A stretch of 64,000 bases of DNA, taken from assembly GCA_026214975.1 (NCBI GenBank), contig CM047806.1:104603345-104667344 (forward strand). Reading direction: 5' to 3'. Of this stretch, positions 24,599 through 36,374 are shown in pieces. This DNA comes from Gentiana macrophylla. Lineage: Eukaryota > Streptophyta > Magnoliopsida > Gentianales > Gentianaceae. The position numbers and the translations under genes were made by a program. The first letter of the stretch is position 1. Each line of letters starts with the position of its first letter. The notes beneath the pieces are model-generated. The model did not search any database, was not told the DNA's origin, and saw only the letters and a list, made by a program, of their open reading frames with translations.

Positions 24599-26395
24599 TG
24601 AAGGATGTAGGATCTTAGATCTAAACAAGTTAGATCTACGCGCAGCGGATGGATCACGACTTATACATCACAATACATAATTAAAGGACTTAAACTACTA
24701 TAAGAGGGTTAAGAAAATCATACCAATAGTAAGGAAGAGAAGATTTAATCTTAGGATGAGAAGCCTTGATCTTCCAATGTGTTCTTCAAACGGTGGTTGG
24801 TGGACACCGATTCTTGGAATTGGAACCTCCTTGATATGCAACCGAGAAAAAAACCCTAAGTTTTTCTCCAACCGAGTGGAGCTAAGGATCGAACTCCTTA
24901 GCCTTTTTTCTCTATGAATTTCGTGGCCTTCTCTTCACCTAGGGCTCGGGGAGAACTCTCTTTTTATAAGCAAAATCCAAGAGAGAAAACCTATACCCAA
25001 TCAGTTTAACAAAATAAAAGAGATAATTCTAATTATTATCCAATAAAAATAAGAGATAATTATAATCTTATAATAAGAAAATATAATTATCCTTATAGTT
25101 AAGAGATAAATAATAAATAAATTATTTTCTTTTATTTATCCAATTAATTATTTAACAAATAAATAATTAATTACACAATATGTCATTATCCAAGAAAACT
25201 AATTTCTTGGAAAATCCAAGACATATTGGCGCCACACTAAGCCTACTGACTGGCATGAGAAAAACGCCTTTTTCGTATATTATATTATTTAGTCCAACTA
25301 AATAATATTCATGCATATCAATTAATTGGCTCAACCAATTAATTATTTCTGTGGCCCAAATAAACAAGAATATTAGCCCGAATTATAGAAGCCACATTTG
25401 GGACCATGGACCTATAACCAGTAGCTCCAATAATTAAATATATTATTCATCGAACAAAATATATATATTAAATTATTAATTTCGGGATTACGCCACCATA
25501 AACCCAAACTCGAACTCTACCAATTCTGAGATATATATACTTATACTCAACCTATAGAGTGAATAAGCGTCCATTGATATAATCACTACATACGGATTAA
25601 CCCTCCATGATCATCCCACTCTGTGTGGGATGTCTCCGTAAATCCGACACAGAATGTCTTATCCTTATTTACCATTAACACCCTGATGATCAATTAGTAC
25701 ACATATCTGACTAGTAGCTAATTAGTCAAATGTGAACTCCCGGGATCGATCACTTTTCTCGGGGCTAACAAATAAGAGGACTGTCTCTCTACTTCCCGTA
25801 GGAAGGAATGGATTCCATGTCTGTGAAAATCGTAACTACTCACTCATCAGGAGATAGTGCCAACGAGAAGTGGCTTGGAACACATATTTAAGTGAACCGT
25901 AACTAACACATCAAACACTACCCCGAGACAAGCAGCACCATGTGATCACCTCAGGATTAAGGTTGATCCATATATGATCATCTAATGATTTAATAAGATT
26001 CCTCGATTACGGAATTATATCGAGAAATTCAGATTAAATCGGTCGATCCTATATGAATGCCATCATATATAAATGCCCCACGTAGTACCTCTACCATTGT
26101 CCGGATAAAGCTGTCACACCCTAAGGTGTTCTCAGGCGCATTATTGGTGTTTTAATCAAGAGACCCTAAACTCGATTAAGTTCACCACGGACTAACAGAT
26201 TTAAGCATATCTCCACTAACTCAATCCTCACGTGTAATCCATACCTTTGAGTTAAGTGGTTACATCTGAGATATACTTAGGGTTTGCGGTAGTGTATTAC
26301 TTACAAGCACAAAGCAAGTAATCAGGTGAGATAAATTCTATCATCCATTATTAAAAACAATTACACAAATTGTGTTTCGGGCACTACATCTAACA
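24599..26395 (-). mobile_element. solo LTR C (long copia-type LTR)
   Basis: Read on the minus strand it begins TGTTAGATGTAGTGCCCGAA and ends CCTACATCCTTCA. It is 1797 bp with TG...CA ends and a perfect 5-bp target duplication, GAGGG, at 24594-24598 and 26396-26400. A TATAAAAAGAGAG promoter motif (minus strand, near 24965) is shared with solo LTR K. There is no primer site, polypurine tract or coding sequence, so only one LTR remains, as left by recombination between the two LTRs of a full element. It sits inside the short interior of element A. Confidence 0.88.
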
Positions 26396-26458
26396 GAGGG
26401 TTCACCAATGTTAACGCATCCGAACCCTCGCCTCTGGCTCTGCTTTTCATCCGAACCA

Positions 26459-26719
26459 TGAAGAAAATCAGAATACGCAAGACGGAAGACTCAAACTTTT
26501 TTTTTTATTGAATTTGATGCCAAAATATACAATGGATCTCTCATTTATATATGAGAGAAATGCTTATTTAAATAAATAAGATAAAGATAAATTAACAACT
26601 AATTATTTGAATAAATAGATGAAGATAAACAATAATATTTAATAATTTAATCTTAAAAATATAATATCTTTATCTTCTTTTTGACTCCATTCTGATCTTA
26701 TGTGATCTGATCTCTAATA
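26459..26719 (-). repeat. LTR of element A, right copy
   Basis: 261 bp, partner of 10990-11250. It is followed by the target duplication GCTTC and then directly by the continuation of dispersed segment copy 2 (CATGTATGGCTGAATTTGG). Confidence 0.9.
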
Positions 26720-26980
26720 GCTTCCATGTATGGCTGAATTTGGTGTTTTTGTTTCAGTGACAAAGCTATATATTAAGATTTTGTGGCAAACTAAAAAAGC
26801 TTACTTTTTTATAAAAGGAACGTATTATTATTAATATGCCTAACGTGGCGTCTAAAAAAAAATGAGCGGTGTAGTGTTAAAAACAATGTAGCTTAATTAT
26901 AAAAACGTCTACACTTTGTAAAAAAATCTCTGGGGATTACAATTGATCTTGTGGCTCCCACCTCTAAGTTGAAGTATATA
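26720..26980. repeat. dispersed segment, copy 2, last part
   Basis: Matches copy 1 at 1310-1480: GGCTGAATTTGGTG, TTTGTTTCAGTGACAA, AAAAACGTCTACA and GGGGATTACAATTGATCTTG, with about 90 inserted bases at 26800-26885. It continues at 26995-27130 into sequence matching 4533-4640 and 4860-4915. Confidence 0.65.
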
Positions 26981-26994
26981 TATACGTCTTTTTT

Positions 26995-27130
26995 ACTTAG
27001 CCAAAATACCATTTCATTAGCCCAAAATACCATTAATTTTCCCATTCTTTTCCAAAAGTCTCTTTTTCTTCTAATCCGTTAACGATATTGAAACACACGT
27101 GAATATTTTGATCTTGATTTTCAAATATCC
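26995..27130. repeat. empty-site paralogue of the SINE locus
   Basis: AAAATACCATTTCATTAG, CATTCTTTTCCAAAAGTCTC and TAATCCGTTAACGATATTGA follow in the same order as 4535-4640 plus 4860-4890, without the SINE or its duplicated target. Confidence 0.7.
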
Positions 27131-27791
27131 TAGTTCTTTCATCAATTTGATTTGTTCGCTGTATTCGTGAGCGAAAAGAGTTTTACGTGGGAAATGAAAA
27201 CCTAAAGTTGAGCCTAGTTTAAGCTGTGACTCGTGTGATTCAATGCCCATTGACAGTGAATCTTCTGATGTTATTCTAATTCACTAGTGATCGCATTTTC
27301 ATGTCTTTGTTTTGTAAGAAGAAGCCTACAATAAAACGCAGGGGCGTCCCTGGGGTGGCCAACGGGGCCATGCCCACGCCTTCCAAAATCGATGAATTTA
27401 CGAACCCGTTAATATTTTACCTAATACTATATATATACTTTATATTTTTACATTAAACTTCAATAATTTACTAAATAACTATGTATTACCCTAATGGTGA
27501 GCAGCATGGTATAACCAATTAAGTGACTATAGGGTCCGAGGCCCGTTAGATGTAAAAAATTTGGTTATTCTTTTTTCTTAAGAAGGGCCTAAATTTTTTT
27601 TTTTGCCCCGAGCCTAAATTTGGGCAGGGACGCCGATTCTATCAACATATAAACTTATGTATCTGCGACCACTGAAGTATGTTGAAATTCACTTAGTGTT
27701 GACACATTTTCCATGATTTAATTTTTTTATCGTCGTTTGCTTGTTATTATTTATTTTGATATCAATTTTAGAGCGTTTTGTCTCTCTTAAT

Positions 27792-27869
<78 letters not shown>

Positions 27870-28430
27870 TGAGTGTTTTCTTTTGAAATTAGTGCGACTT
27901 AATACTTTTTAGTACCAAGTAATGACATAATGAGAAAATAACTTTAGTAATTTGTCTATCTTGGGGTAACTATGTGTAATTAGATCAAGTTTTTTACTAT
28001 GTTCAATTTGCAGTAGTCTTTTTATTGTAAACCGACTAACCGAAACCGATTAATTGAAACCGAACAACACCAACCGATTAATTGAAAATTTGAACCAACC
28101 AAACCGTCTATGATATGATTGGTTTTGGTTTCATATATATTTTTCAAACCGAAATATTTGATTTGGTTTTGAAAATATTTAAAACCAAACCAAACCGAAC
28201 CGAACCAGTGAAACCCCTTGTAGGATCGGCTATCCTATCATATGCAATGTATAATGTATGCTGTGTGCATACAAATAAATACAATCACGGAAGAACATGA
28301 ATCGAACGAAATATAATTCGAAATTGCTTAGCTTCAAGGAGATAATCGGATACAGCTTTTTCAAATTACAATGATTACATGTTTGCAAATCAAAAAATTT
28401 TCATCTCTCTTGATGTGCAGCGTGAAGAAT
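27131..28430. other. no gene seen; (AT)n run and CCGAACC block
   Basis: AT-rich sequence without a supported gene. It contains a 68-bp (AT)n run at 27799-27866 and, at 28020-28230, a block rich in AACCGA/GGTTTTGG words in inverted arrangement. A GGGGCGTCCCTGG/CAGGGACGCC pair brackets 27344-27634 and may mark a decayed DNA element. Confidence 0.45.
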
Positions 28431-29020
28431 GCATTCCGTCCGAGGCTCGATGTCCCGTTATAACTTGTTTAGTAAATGCTTCTTGGATCACTACTTCAAG
28501 CTTGGCAGTTTTGGTGCTGTAATTAAAAATGAGAAAGGTACGTGAGGTGAATGAGGCTTGGGGTGCGCCGGCTCGAAATATTGCAAATTCTCAAGTGGCT
28601 GAAGTGGAAGCTGTTAGATGGTGTCTAAGGAAAGCTCTAATTAAAGGATGGCGACGAATTTTACTCCGGACCGATGCTAAGGCTGTAATGGAGGTGATTA
28701 AAGGTCATCACATAGCGAAGCCGAATGTGTATATGCTGATTGATGATATTTGTAATTTGAGTAAATGTTTTGAGGTCTTGATGATGCATGTTTGTAATTT
28801 GAGTAAAATGTTTTGAGGTCTATGATTTTCTGCATATTAGTAGAAATACTAATGTTGCTAGTCATTTTGTGACGCATTTCGCGCGTTCAGGTGGAGTTAA
28901 TTTTGACTGGGTTGATTCCTTCACAGTTTGATTATCTACTACAATACGTCACGATGATAACCGATTGTAATACTTTTAAACTTTTCTATTAATGAAATTT
29001 CTTTCGTTTCGGGAGAAAAA
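28430..29020 (+). pseudogene. LINE 3' remnant with RNase H-like domain
   Basis: The best frame (28529-28816) contains SQVAEVEAVRWCLRKALIKG, then RRILLRTDAKAVMEVIKG. This matches the plant LINE RNase H domain pattern, in which an alpha helix with AE-A-A--A--LAL is followed by a strand and the (S/T)D(S/A)K motif. Upstream frames are interrupted. Downstream, TAATACTTTTAAACTTTTC, TAATGAAATTTCTTTCGTTTC and an A-rich tail (about 29000-29020) are the usual plant LINE 3' end. The rest of the element is missing, as in 5'-truncated LINE copies. Confidence 0.7.
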
Positions 29021-29333
29021 AGAATAAATAAATAAAAATATCATTTTATTTTATTAAAATGAGAAAATTGTATATTCAAATTATAGAAATGATGTGGGGG
29101 AATTAAATTTTCAAAGTCCAAACACACCCTATTGCCATTATATTTACACCGTAGGGCAAGTATTTTATTTTATTCTTATCTCAAAATAAAACTTGACCTA
29201 AAAATAACCGTAAAAGAAACCACAAAATAAACAAAAATAAATAAATAAAACAAGATTCATCACTCCAAATGGCCTACACAAGTTCGTGAAATTGTCAACA
29301 AAACACAAAAAGTCAATTCCCGAACTACCACCC

Positions 29334-29660
29334 TGTTGATATATATGCAAAGTGAGTAGAGGCTTTCTAGCTAGTTCACGTATTCCATCAAACACATAAA
29401 TGCAGAAACGGTTGGAGAAACAGTTAGAGCAGTTACAACAAATTGGGAGCTTCAGCTGTGTATAAATAGCAACTAGGATAGTTAAAACTGTTTACTTAGC
29501 AATTTCAATTTCTCAATTCTGAGTTCAATTTTGTGAAATCATCTTCTTTCCCCATTTTCTCTATTCTTCCCGCTTTTCTTGTAATTCGAATTTATGAACA
29601 CTTGAGTTTCGTCAATGGAGTTTCCTTCATATTTTCAGTTTCTTAGTTCAGTTTTCAACA
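29334..29660 (+). repeat. 5' LTR of copia F
   Basis: 327 bp. Promoter-like TATAAATAGCAAC at 29461-29473. The partner at 50127-50434 has a 5' region rearranged by short deletions (it lacks the TAGCTAGTTCACGTATTCC part). Confidence 0.9.
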
Positions 29661-29672
29661 TGGTATCAGAGC
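29661..29672 (+). promoter_or_regulatory. primer-binding site of F
   Basis: TGGTATCAGAGC, complementary to the 3' end of initiator tRNA-Met, directly after the LTR. Standard for copia elements. Confidence 0.92.
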
Positions 29673-29753
29673 ATTAACGCTTCATCCGCTGTTTCTCTGT
29701 GTTCGTATTCGTTCTGGGTGTGTTCTTGTTCAAGTTTTTCTTGATAAGTGCAA

Positions 29754-30417
29754 ATGGCTGCTGTAAATCAAGGTAATGCACCTGTGAACCATCCAAATAA
29801 TTCAGATAATCCAAGTCTGGTGTTGGTACAACCTTTGTTGAGAGGTACTGAGAACTTACACCATTGGAGAAGGGCTGTTTCCAAGGCATTGTCATCAAGA
29901 GGAAAGTTATCCTTCATCAATGGCACAACTACCATGCCTCCGGAAGATGATCCATCTTATGAAAATTGGATGCAACACAATGATCTCAGTATCTTCTTCG
30001 CTTATTAATCCCATGATTCCTAATATTTACGAGAGTTTTAAGCACTTTGATACTGCACGGGAAATATGGCTAGATCTTCAATATAGATTTGGTAGAGTGA
30101 TGCTTATAGATTATCCAATCTTGAAGAAGAAATTGAGAGGGTTAAGTAGAGATCATTGCCAGTAACTGAGTATTTCACCAAGTTAAAGTCTCTTTGGGAT
30201 CAGTATTTGGTTTTAAAACCAATCTCACCTTGCACTTGTGCTGCTTTGCCAATGATAAGAGAGAATTATGCCAATGCTTATACAACAAGGTTCCTAAAAG
30301 GGTTGAATGGTAACTTTGGAACTTTTAAGTCACAAGTCTTGATGACTGTGCCTCTCACGATGCTTATGCTAATTTGTTTGATGCACACATTGTTAAAGGA
30401 TTGTTAGTAAACTTGCC
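29754..30417 (+). pseudogene. copia F gag remnant
   Basis: The frame opens at ATG 29754 (MAAVNQGNAPVNHP) and continues through LVQPLLRGTENLHHWRRAV, the N-terminal copia gag motif, in which L-G-NY--W is usual. A frameshift near 29990 moves it to INPMIPNIYESFKHFDTARE, then WLDLQYRFG. A second shift near 30155 gives VTEYFTKLKSLWDQYL, the UBN2-type gag segment, then CTCAALPM. There are at least two frameshifts, and the zinc knuckle and most of the protease are missing. It is not functional. Confidence 0.85.
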
Positions 30418-30650
30418 TAATGGTTCTCATGTTCATGTTACACATCTAGGTAAAGTCAAATTAAACAATGGCATCATCCTAAACAATGTATTATGTATAC
30501 CATCATTCAATTACAACTTTGATTTGATCAGAAATTAGCCAATGATAGCAATTTGACAAATTTGTATTTGGGACTAACAAGTGTGTATTGCGGGACCTTC
30601 ACACTTTGAAGAAGATTGGTATATTGATTTAGAGAATGGCTTTGGGAAAA
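30418..30650 (+). pseudogene. copia F protease/GAG-pre-integrase remnant
   Basis: In broken frames one reads LPNGSHVHVTHLGKVKL, then NNVLCIPSFNYNF and LANDSNLTN, then RDLHTLKKIG and an interrupted RENGL-like end. This is the protease tail and GAG-pre-integrase start of copia polyproteins. It stops near 30650 and resumes only at 45304. Confidence 0.75.
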
Positions 30651-30890
30651 GCATCTTCTCGCTCTACAGAGTCCCTAGCGACCTTAAGCCCGTAAGCTAC
30701 TTCCTTTAGTAGAGGCCCGGTTGCTATAAAGTTCAATTAAGAGACTTTTGTTTACGACTTCACATCCTAGTGCCAAGGTGCCCAGCTAAAGCCAAAGTGG
30801 TCGATTCAATATCACCGAGTCGTGAACAGAGAAAGCCTCGTCTACCGGGTCAACACCATACATATTCTCGCAGCAAACCTGGTCAAGATT
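30651..30890. other. unassigned 240 bp between F and G
   Basis: Less AT-rich than its neighbours (AGTCCCTAGCGACCTTAAGC, GTGCCCAGCTAAAGCC). It fits neither the copia reading nor the repeats of G. It may be a small third insertion or a rearranged edge. Confidence 0.4.
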
Positions 30891-30907
30891 CACATCTAGA
30901 AAATCGG

Positions 30908-31493
30908 TTTAAAGGGACGACATTTTGTCATCCCTTTAAATCAAATAAATCCCAAAAAGATTTAAAGGGACGACATGTCGTCCCTTTAAAGTCGTCCCTT
31001 TAAAGAACGGGCACCTTTAAAGGGACGACAATGTCGTCCCTTTAAACATTTGCTGACGTGGCACTGACTTTTTCAATAATTTTCAACGAAGCTGACATGG
31101 AAAGACGTGCTGACGTGGCTCATATTTAAAGGGACGACAATATCGTCCCTTTAACTCAATATTATTTTAATATTTTAAAAATAAATATTAAATTAATTTA
31201 ATATATATATAATTATTTTTTACAATCTTTCCAGGAAATTATCTTTTGGGACGACATGTCGTCCCAAAAAACCAAAAAAATAAAATTTGAAAAGATATCT
31301 TTTGGGACGACATGTCGTCCCTTTAAATAAAAAAAAATTAAATGCCGTCCCAAGAAACCAAAAAACTAATATTCGAAAGCGTATCTTTTGGGACGACATG
31401 TCATTCCTTTAAATTAAAAAATTTAAATGTCGTCCCACAAAACCAAAAAATTAAAATTTGAACGCATCTTTTGGGACTACATGTCGTCCCTTT
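30908..31493. repeat. left subterminal palindrome cluster of G
   Basis: TTTAAAGGGACGACA followed by its inverse, with a one- to three-base centre, recurs near 30909, 30961, 31016, 31125, 31244, 31302, 31387 and 31469, with half-sites between. Later copies read TTTTGGGACGAC in place of TTTAAAGGGACGAC. In CACTA elements such arrays bind the TNPA-type protein. Confidence 0.85.
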
Positions 31494-32260
31494 AAGTAAA
31501 TAAAAATAAAAATAAATAAATACTTTTATTGTATTTGCATTGTCTTCCATGCTTATTTGAAATTAAGGTACATGTTCCAATAGTCATATAAAAAAAACAA
31601 ACAGGAAAGCAAACATAAACAAAATTGAGATTGACGAACAACTCAAAATTAATGTAAACAATAACCAGAATTCGAGACAAACTAGAGGCGGACTTACAAA
31701 GAGAGGTAAAGAAGCTATCAAAAGTAAGTATCCCAACTTGCAAAAAAATGGTTAAATACAATATTTACCAAGAACATAGTAAGTGTGTTGATGCTTATAC
31801 ATAATTACATACAATGTAAATTTATAAAGGATCTCACCTTTTATATTTAGAAACAAGAAGAAGACCAAGAATATCCACAAGTACCCACTGCAGAATGAAA
31901 ACATCACAATTAGGCCAAACTAGTTCTTTGAATAGAGAATTCTATTGATAAGTCCTTAAAAAGTGTCATTTTATACAAAACAATGACTTGCCTTATTCCA
32001 ACAACAATCTTAAAATCAACTTCCAATGCACGAACAATGTATTCAAGAAAGATAAGGCTTAATAAGAGTAAACGGTTAACACTTTATTATGCTATATCGA
32101 TTGAAGAATTAATTACCTTCTCAAATTCATCCTCAATGACTTTGGCAATGTCATTCTTCGCTCGAAAGCATCATCGACATTCACGAAAACATTGTCATGT
32201 CTAAAAAATGTCATCGAGCAATGAAATCTAACCGAAAGCATGAATGGAACGATCGGATAT
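31494..32260. other. interior of G, left of H; no recognised gene
   Basis: AT-rich. On the minus strand, 32113-32310 gives an open stretch including MTFFRHDNVFVNVDDAFERR, and an overlapping frame reads AKVIEDEFEKVINSSIDIA. Neither matches a family I know. They could be exon remnants of a captured or ancestral gene. Confidence 0.35.
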
Positions 32261-33267
32261 TGATGAGCGAAAAATTCACCCACTAAAAATACATTTATAA
32301 AGACTCGCAATCGTGGGTAAACTAACTCTCTAACCTGGCAGAGTACCAGGTCGATTGCTAGGATAGCTACTGAGAGTACGAGGTCGTCCCAAGAGAAATG
32401 TGGTTGTGAGTACCAAAGCTTAACGTGGTTCTTAGTCTACAAGCGATCAAAGTTTTAGGTGGAGTTTTTATACTAATGCGAAAAATAAATTTTAACTAAC
32501 GAGATTAACTAGGTGATTAAAAAGCATAGCCGAGCCATGATCCAACAAAGTTATCTCCCCACAGAAAAACTTGATAAGGAGTGTGTTTTATCTCGATTCG
32601 ATTCATATGACATTCACGGGTGTCAACTCTTTATTCTTGTGTTAGGATCGAACAGCTCTCACTTAACCCCCCACACTAGGTTTATTAACCTCCCTGCAGA
32701 GAGCTAACTCGCCTAACATGGTTGACCAGAATAAAAAGCCGCTGAAAAACCTCACATAAAACATAGTTTTAACGTGTCACTTAGGTTGCCAATCTAACGA
32801 TTAAGACTATGGTTTAGTGATTCTAATACATGTTTTATTCACCTCGTAAAAATAAGAATCTCACTTAGGCATAGTCCAGATCTATCACTTAGATTGTCAA
32901 TCTAACAATCAGGACTATGATTAGTGATATCCATATCTCACATCTCACCGTAAAATATATTTATAAGCTCGATGTAACCGTGAACAAAGTTGTCAATTTT
33001 ATTCAAAGCTATTAAAATGATCAAAACAAGTTTAAAACATGAGTTTATCATAAGAACGTTTAATTTAAGCACGACACAACTCCCATCTCGTCTCCCGAGG
33101 GTTAATTTTACCCGTTTTCACATAATTCGGCTATGTTGAGTTTAACTACTCATATTAACGAAAATAACAACGAAAATAACAAAACGAAAGAAAACAAAAT
33201 GAAAAAGATAACTACAGCTATATAGATATACGTATAGATATATATATAGATATATATATAGATATAG

Positions 33268-33351
<84 letters not shown>

Positions 33352-34534
33352 CTAATTGCATAAAATAAAAGAAAGCAATAAAACGGAAACGAAATTATAT
33401 TAAAATGATAACTAGTCGGGTTATTACATCGACATTATAACGACATATATTACTACATATAGGCCCCCAAGACATTAAGAAAAATAGACGGAAGAAAGAT
33501 GAGAAGAAGAGGAGAAGAGGGGCAAGCGTTCATCCGCTTCGATCCTCGTATATATAGGCAAATATCAAGGCCGGACCGGTCGGATGGGTGCCGGATCGGT
33601 CCGTGTCATCATTGCAAATCCTAAGCGATACTATCCAAATCTTGGATTATTTGATATATATTGGATTAAAACTTCTAAAATTCATATCTTGAGTTGTAGA
33701 CCTCCAAAATTGCAAACGAAATGCCAAAATTATGGTCTCGAGAAACTCTACAACTTTCATGAAGGACTCTTCTTCAGAAAACGTCTTCTTGAGTACCTCG
33801 TGTTCCTCCGAACGTTTTTCGACATTTTTACGAAATTGAATCAATTAGCCACTTGACCACCATTTGAGTTGTAGAAGTCCGATTGACTTGATTCAAAATC
33901 CATTGGAAAGAGTTCTTGAAGATATACAACTTTTATGAAGGAAACTTCTTCAGAAAATGTCGTTTTGATGAGCCATTCAGATTACGAAGATATTTGGGAT
34001 TTCTACTAATCCGAATTGATTAGTCAATTGACCATAACTTGAGTTGTTGAACTCCAATTGACGTGATTCAAAGTGCGTTGGAAAGCTTATGTGAAGATCT
34101 ACAACTTTCATTAAGAAGTCATCCCCTGAAAATGCCTCTAAGCTGGGTCAAATCTCCGTCAGAACAGGTTTTGGTTTTAAGTATGTAAGATAATTTGATC
34201 CATTTGAACTCGTAAGCTTGAGGCATCTTCTTCTAATCCTCTAAACACATCTTTTAGACTCAAAACATGTCGTTACGTGGAATCTTGGTCAATGTATAAT
34301 CCCCGCAATGAACCACCAAAATACCAAACGTAAACCGACCGACACTTCGTTACTAAACCGGTACAAAAACTAGTAAAAACACGATAAAAATACGATATTT
34401 TATATAATAACTACTACTAACATATTTAGATGAAACATAGGAATTAATGACTCGAACTGATATAAAAATACTCAAAATGATATCAGAAACGGGTTGAAAA
34501 GTTATAAAAATAACGATGAATTTTTCCGTCATCA
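32261..34534 (-). repeat. LTR of H, left (3') copy
   Basis: 2274 bp. Contains a 68-bp (AT)n run at 33279-33346. Open frames inside it on both strands are not conserved in the other copy and are treated as chance. Confidence 0.92.
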
Positions 34535-36374
34535 CAACCCCCCACTTAGCTTTTGGTCGTCCTCGAGCAAAACAAGCGATAAAATAAAAATGAATGAAGG
34601 AAAAATTCATGAAAAGATAAGATGTAAGGAACAACCAAATGATATAACCTTTAGAATTATAACCAGGCGTTAACCTCAATATAAGTGTATAACAGAGTGT
34701 GTGTGACAAGCCTTTTCAATTTCCACTATCCTCTCTTGAATAAATCAAGCAAACGCACAAATATCCATTCGATACAGTCTAATAAATTTCCTAGGTATGG
34801 CGAGAATGATTCCACACAAAGTCCTCCCGTGTACTCATTAGGATAATCCCTAAAGCATATCATTCAGTTTATACTGGGGATAGTCAGAAGATAACTAGGC
34901 TTTCAACCATGCTCTGTTCTTATTTTTTTTTACCCATAGAATACTAACATATCCGAACTCATTGCCAAAATCGACTATCTTGCAAGCGTCATGAGGTGAG
35001 ATCGAATACATTAATACCTATCTAACTCTTTTTTTTTCCACATGTGTAGCTTATGCCCTCATTCCCAGCAATAGGATGTTTCGTGATAACACCCTAGTTG
35101 GACTACTATCATCAGGCAGTCGGGAGCTTTTAAACCTCATAGTGGTATAGGACATTTCGTGATAACACCCTACCGCACTCAAATCATTGGTAGCTACAAC
35201 CGACATATAAATAGTTCAGCTTAGTTTTATATTCTTCCTATCACATTCAAACCTTCGGATATTCACGGTACGTTCGAAGTTAGGTACTAAGTTATCGCTA
35301 TCTCTAGGATAAACCACTAGGATACCGAATGGGTGCATTTAAAATTTTTCGCTTCAATATCAAAGGCTTACGTGAAGGAATTCATGTTATACAAATAGAT
35401 TTCGGTTAAAATACACTTGCGGTTCACATTGGTTATACATATCCAAATTGATCATTACATCTTTAAATTCATGAAATATACCTTATACTGATTATTTTAA
35501 TCAACTCATTAATGCTCGAAAGATTAAAAACTAAGGGATTTTTCGATACAAAATAAACACTTAATGCCATTACTAGACTAACCTCGACTCTACCCCCACT
35601 TACAAACTTGCATTATCCTTAAAGCATAGTGAATGAGATAGAGAGGAAGACTTAACTTATAAACTGCAGAAAAGTGCTACGAATCCCGTGAATAAATGAC
35701 CATGAAAGCACGATCCGAATCCCTATATCAAAACCAAAACAAAGCAAACACGGGACATGGTCCTCGTGCCAAAATATGCAATAGGGATATGGGAATAATA
35801 AGATAATGGCATTGTCACGTCGAGAAAATTCGATAGGCTTTATATAGCACGTAATAGCTTTAGATGGAAAAATAACCATCTTGGTAAAGCATGTAACATC
35901 TAAGCATATACGTATCATATGAGCATATATCATAGTCAAGTCACTATTCCTAGATCCATTTTTTATTACACACACGTTTTATTAAAGCGGGAATACTTAC
36001 CACTATACTACAACGACTTTAAATTTGAAACAGACTAGATCATAAAATGAAATGTGTGAAAGAGTATAGAGTCTTTTATACCCAGATCCTCAAGGGTTTA
36101 ACAACCTAAGTCCAAGAAATGAAGCATTTGAATGTTTTCTTTGTATTCTACCTCGGGATTTTCGGATAACCACCTAATCGTTCCCTTTAAATGACATTCA
36201 AACATTCATCCTGAGACTTGGTTGTGATTTGTGTTCATATTTCCTATTATATTGACTCTGTCCACATATTCTACATTAAGACTAGTCTTATTCAAATTAT
36301 TTATTTAACAGGCTGCCTCCGGTAGCGCTTTTGTTTAACGTCGTTTGCTCGACTAAATTAGTATTTACAAGTTA
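34535..36374 (-). other. non-coding 3' part of the H interior
   Basis: Between the polypurine tract and the gag-like region. No conserved frame. TTTCGTGATAACACCCTA occurs twice (near 35078 and 35157), a trace of internal duplication. Confidence 0.6.

Larger units (their letters stand above)
10990..26719 (-). mobile_element. LTR element A, short non-autonomous host of the nest
   Basis: Two 261-bp LTRs (10990-11250 and 26459-26719) begin TG(A/T)A..AAATCAGAATACGC and end CTCTAATA on the plus strand. A perfect 5-bp target duplication, GCTTC, lies at 10985-10989 and 26720-26724. A polypurine tract abuts the left LTR (minus-strand GAGGGAGGA, 11251-11259), and TGGTTCGG abuts the right LTR (minus strand, 26458 to 26451), so the element reads on the minus strand. 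Without later insertions its interior is only about 0.7 kb (11251-11831, 24556-24598, 26401-26458) and non-coding, so it depended on other elements to move. Confidence 0.85.

Noticed and set aside
27344..27634. Possible hAT element bracketed by GGCGTCCCTGG and CAGGGACGCC
   Set aside because: The inverted match is only about 10 bp and no 8-bp duplication is visible. Kept only as a note.
34353..34709. 118-codon minus-strand frame spanning the LTR H edge
   Set aside because: It crosses the LTR end and polypurine tract and is absent from the other LTR context.
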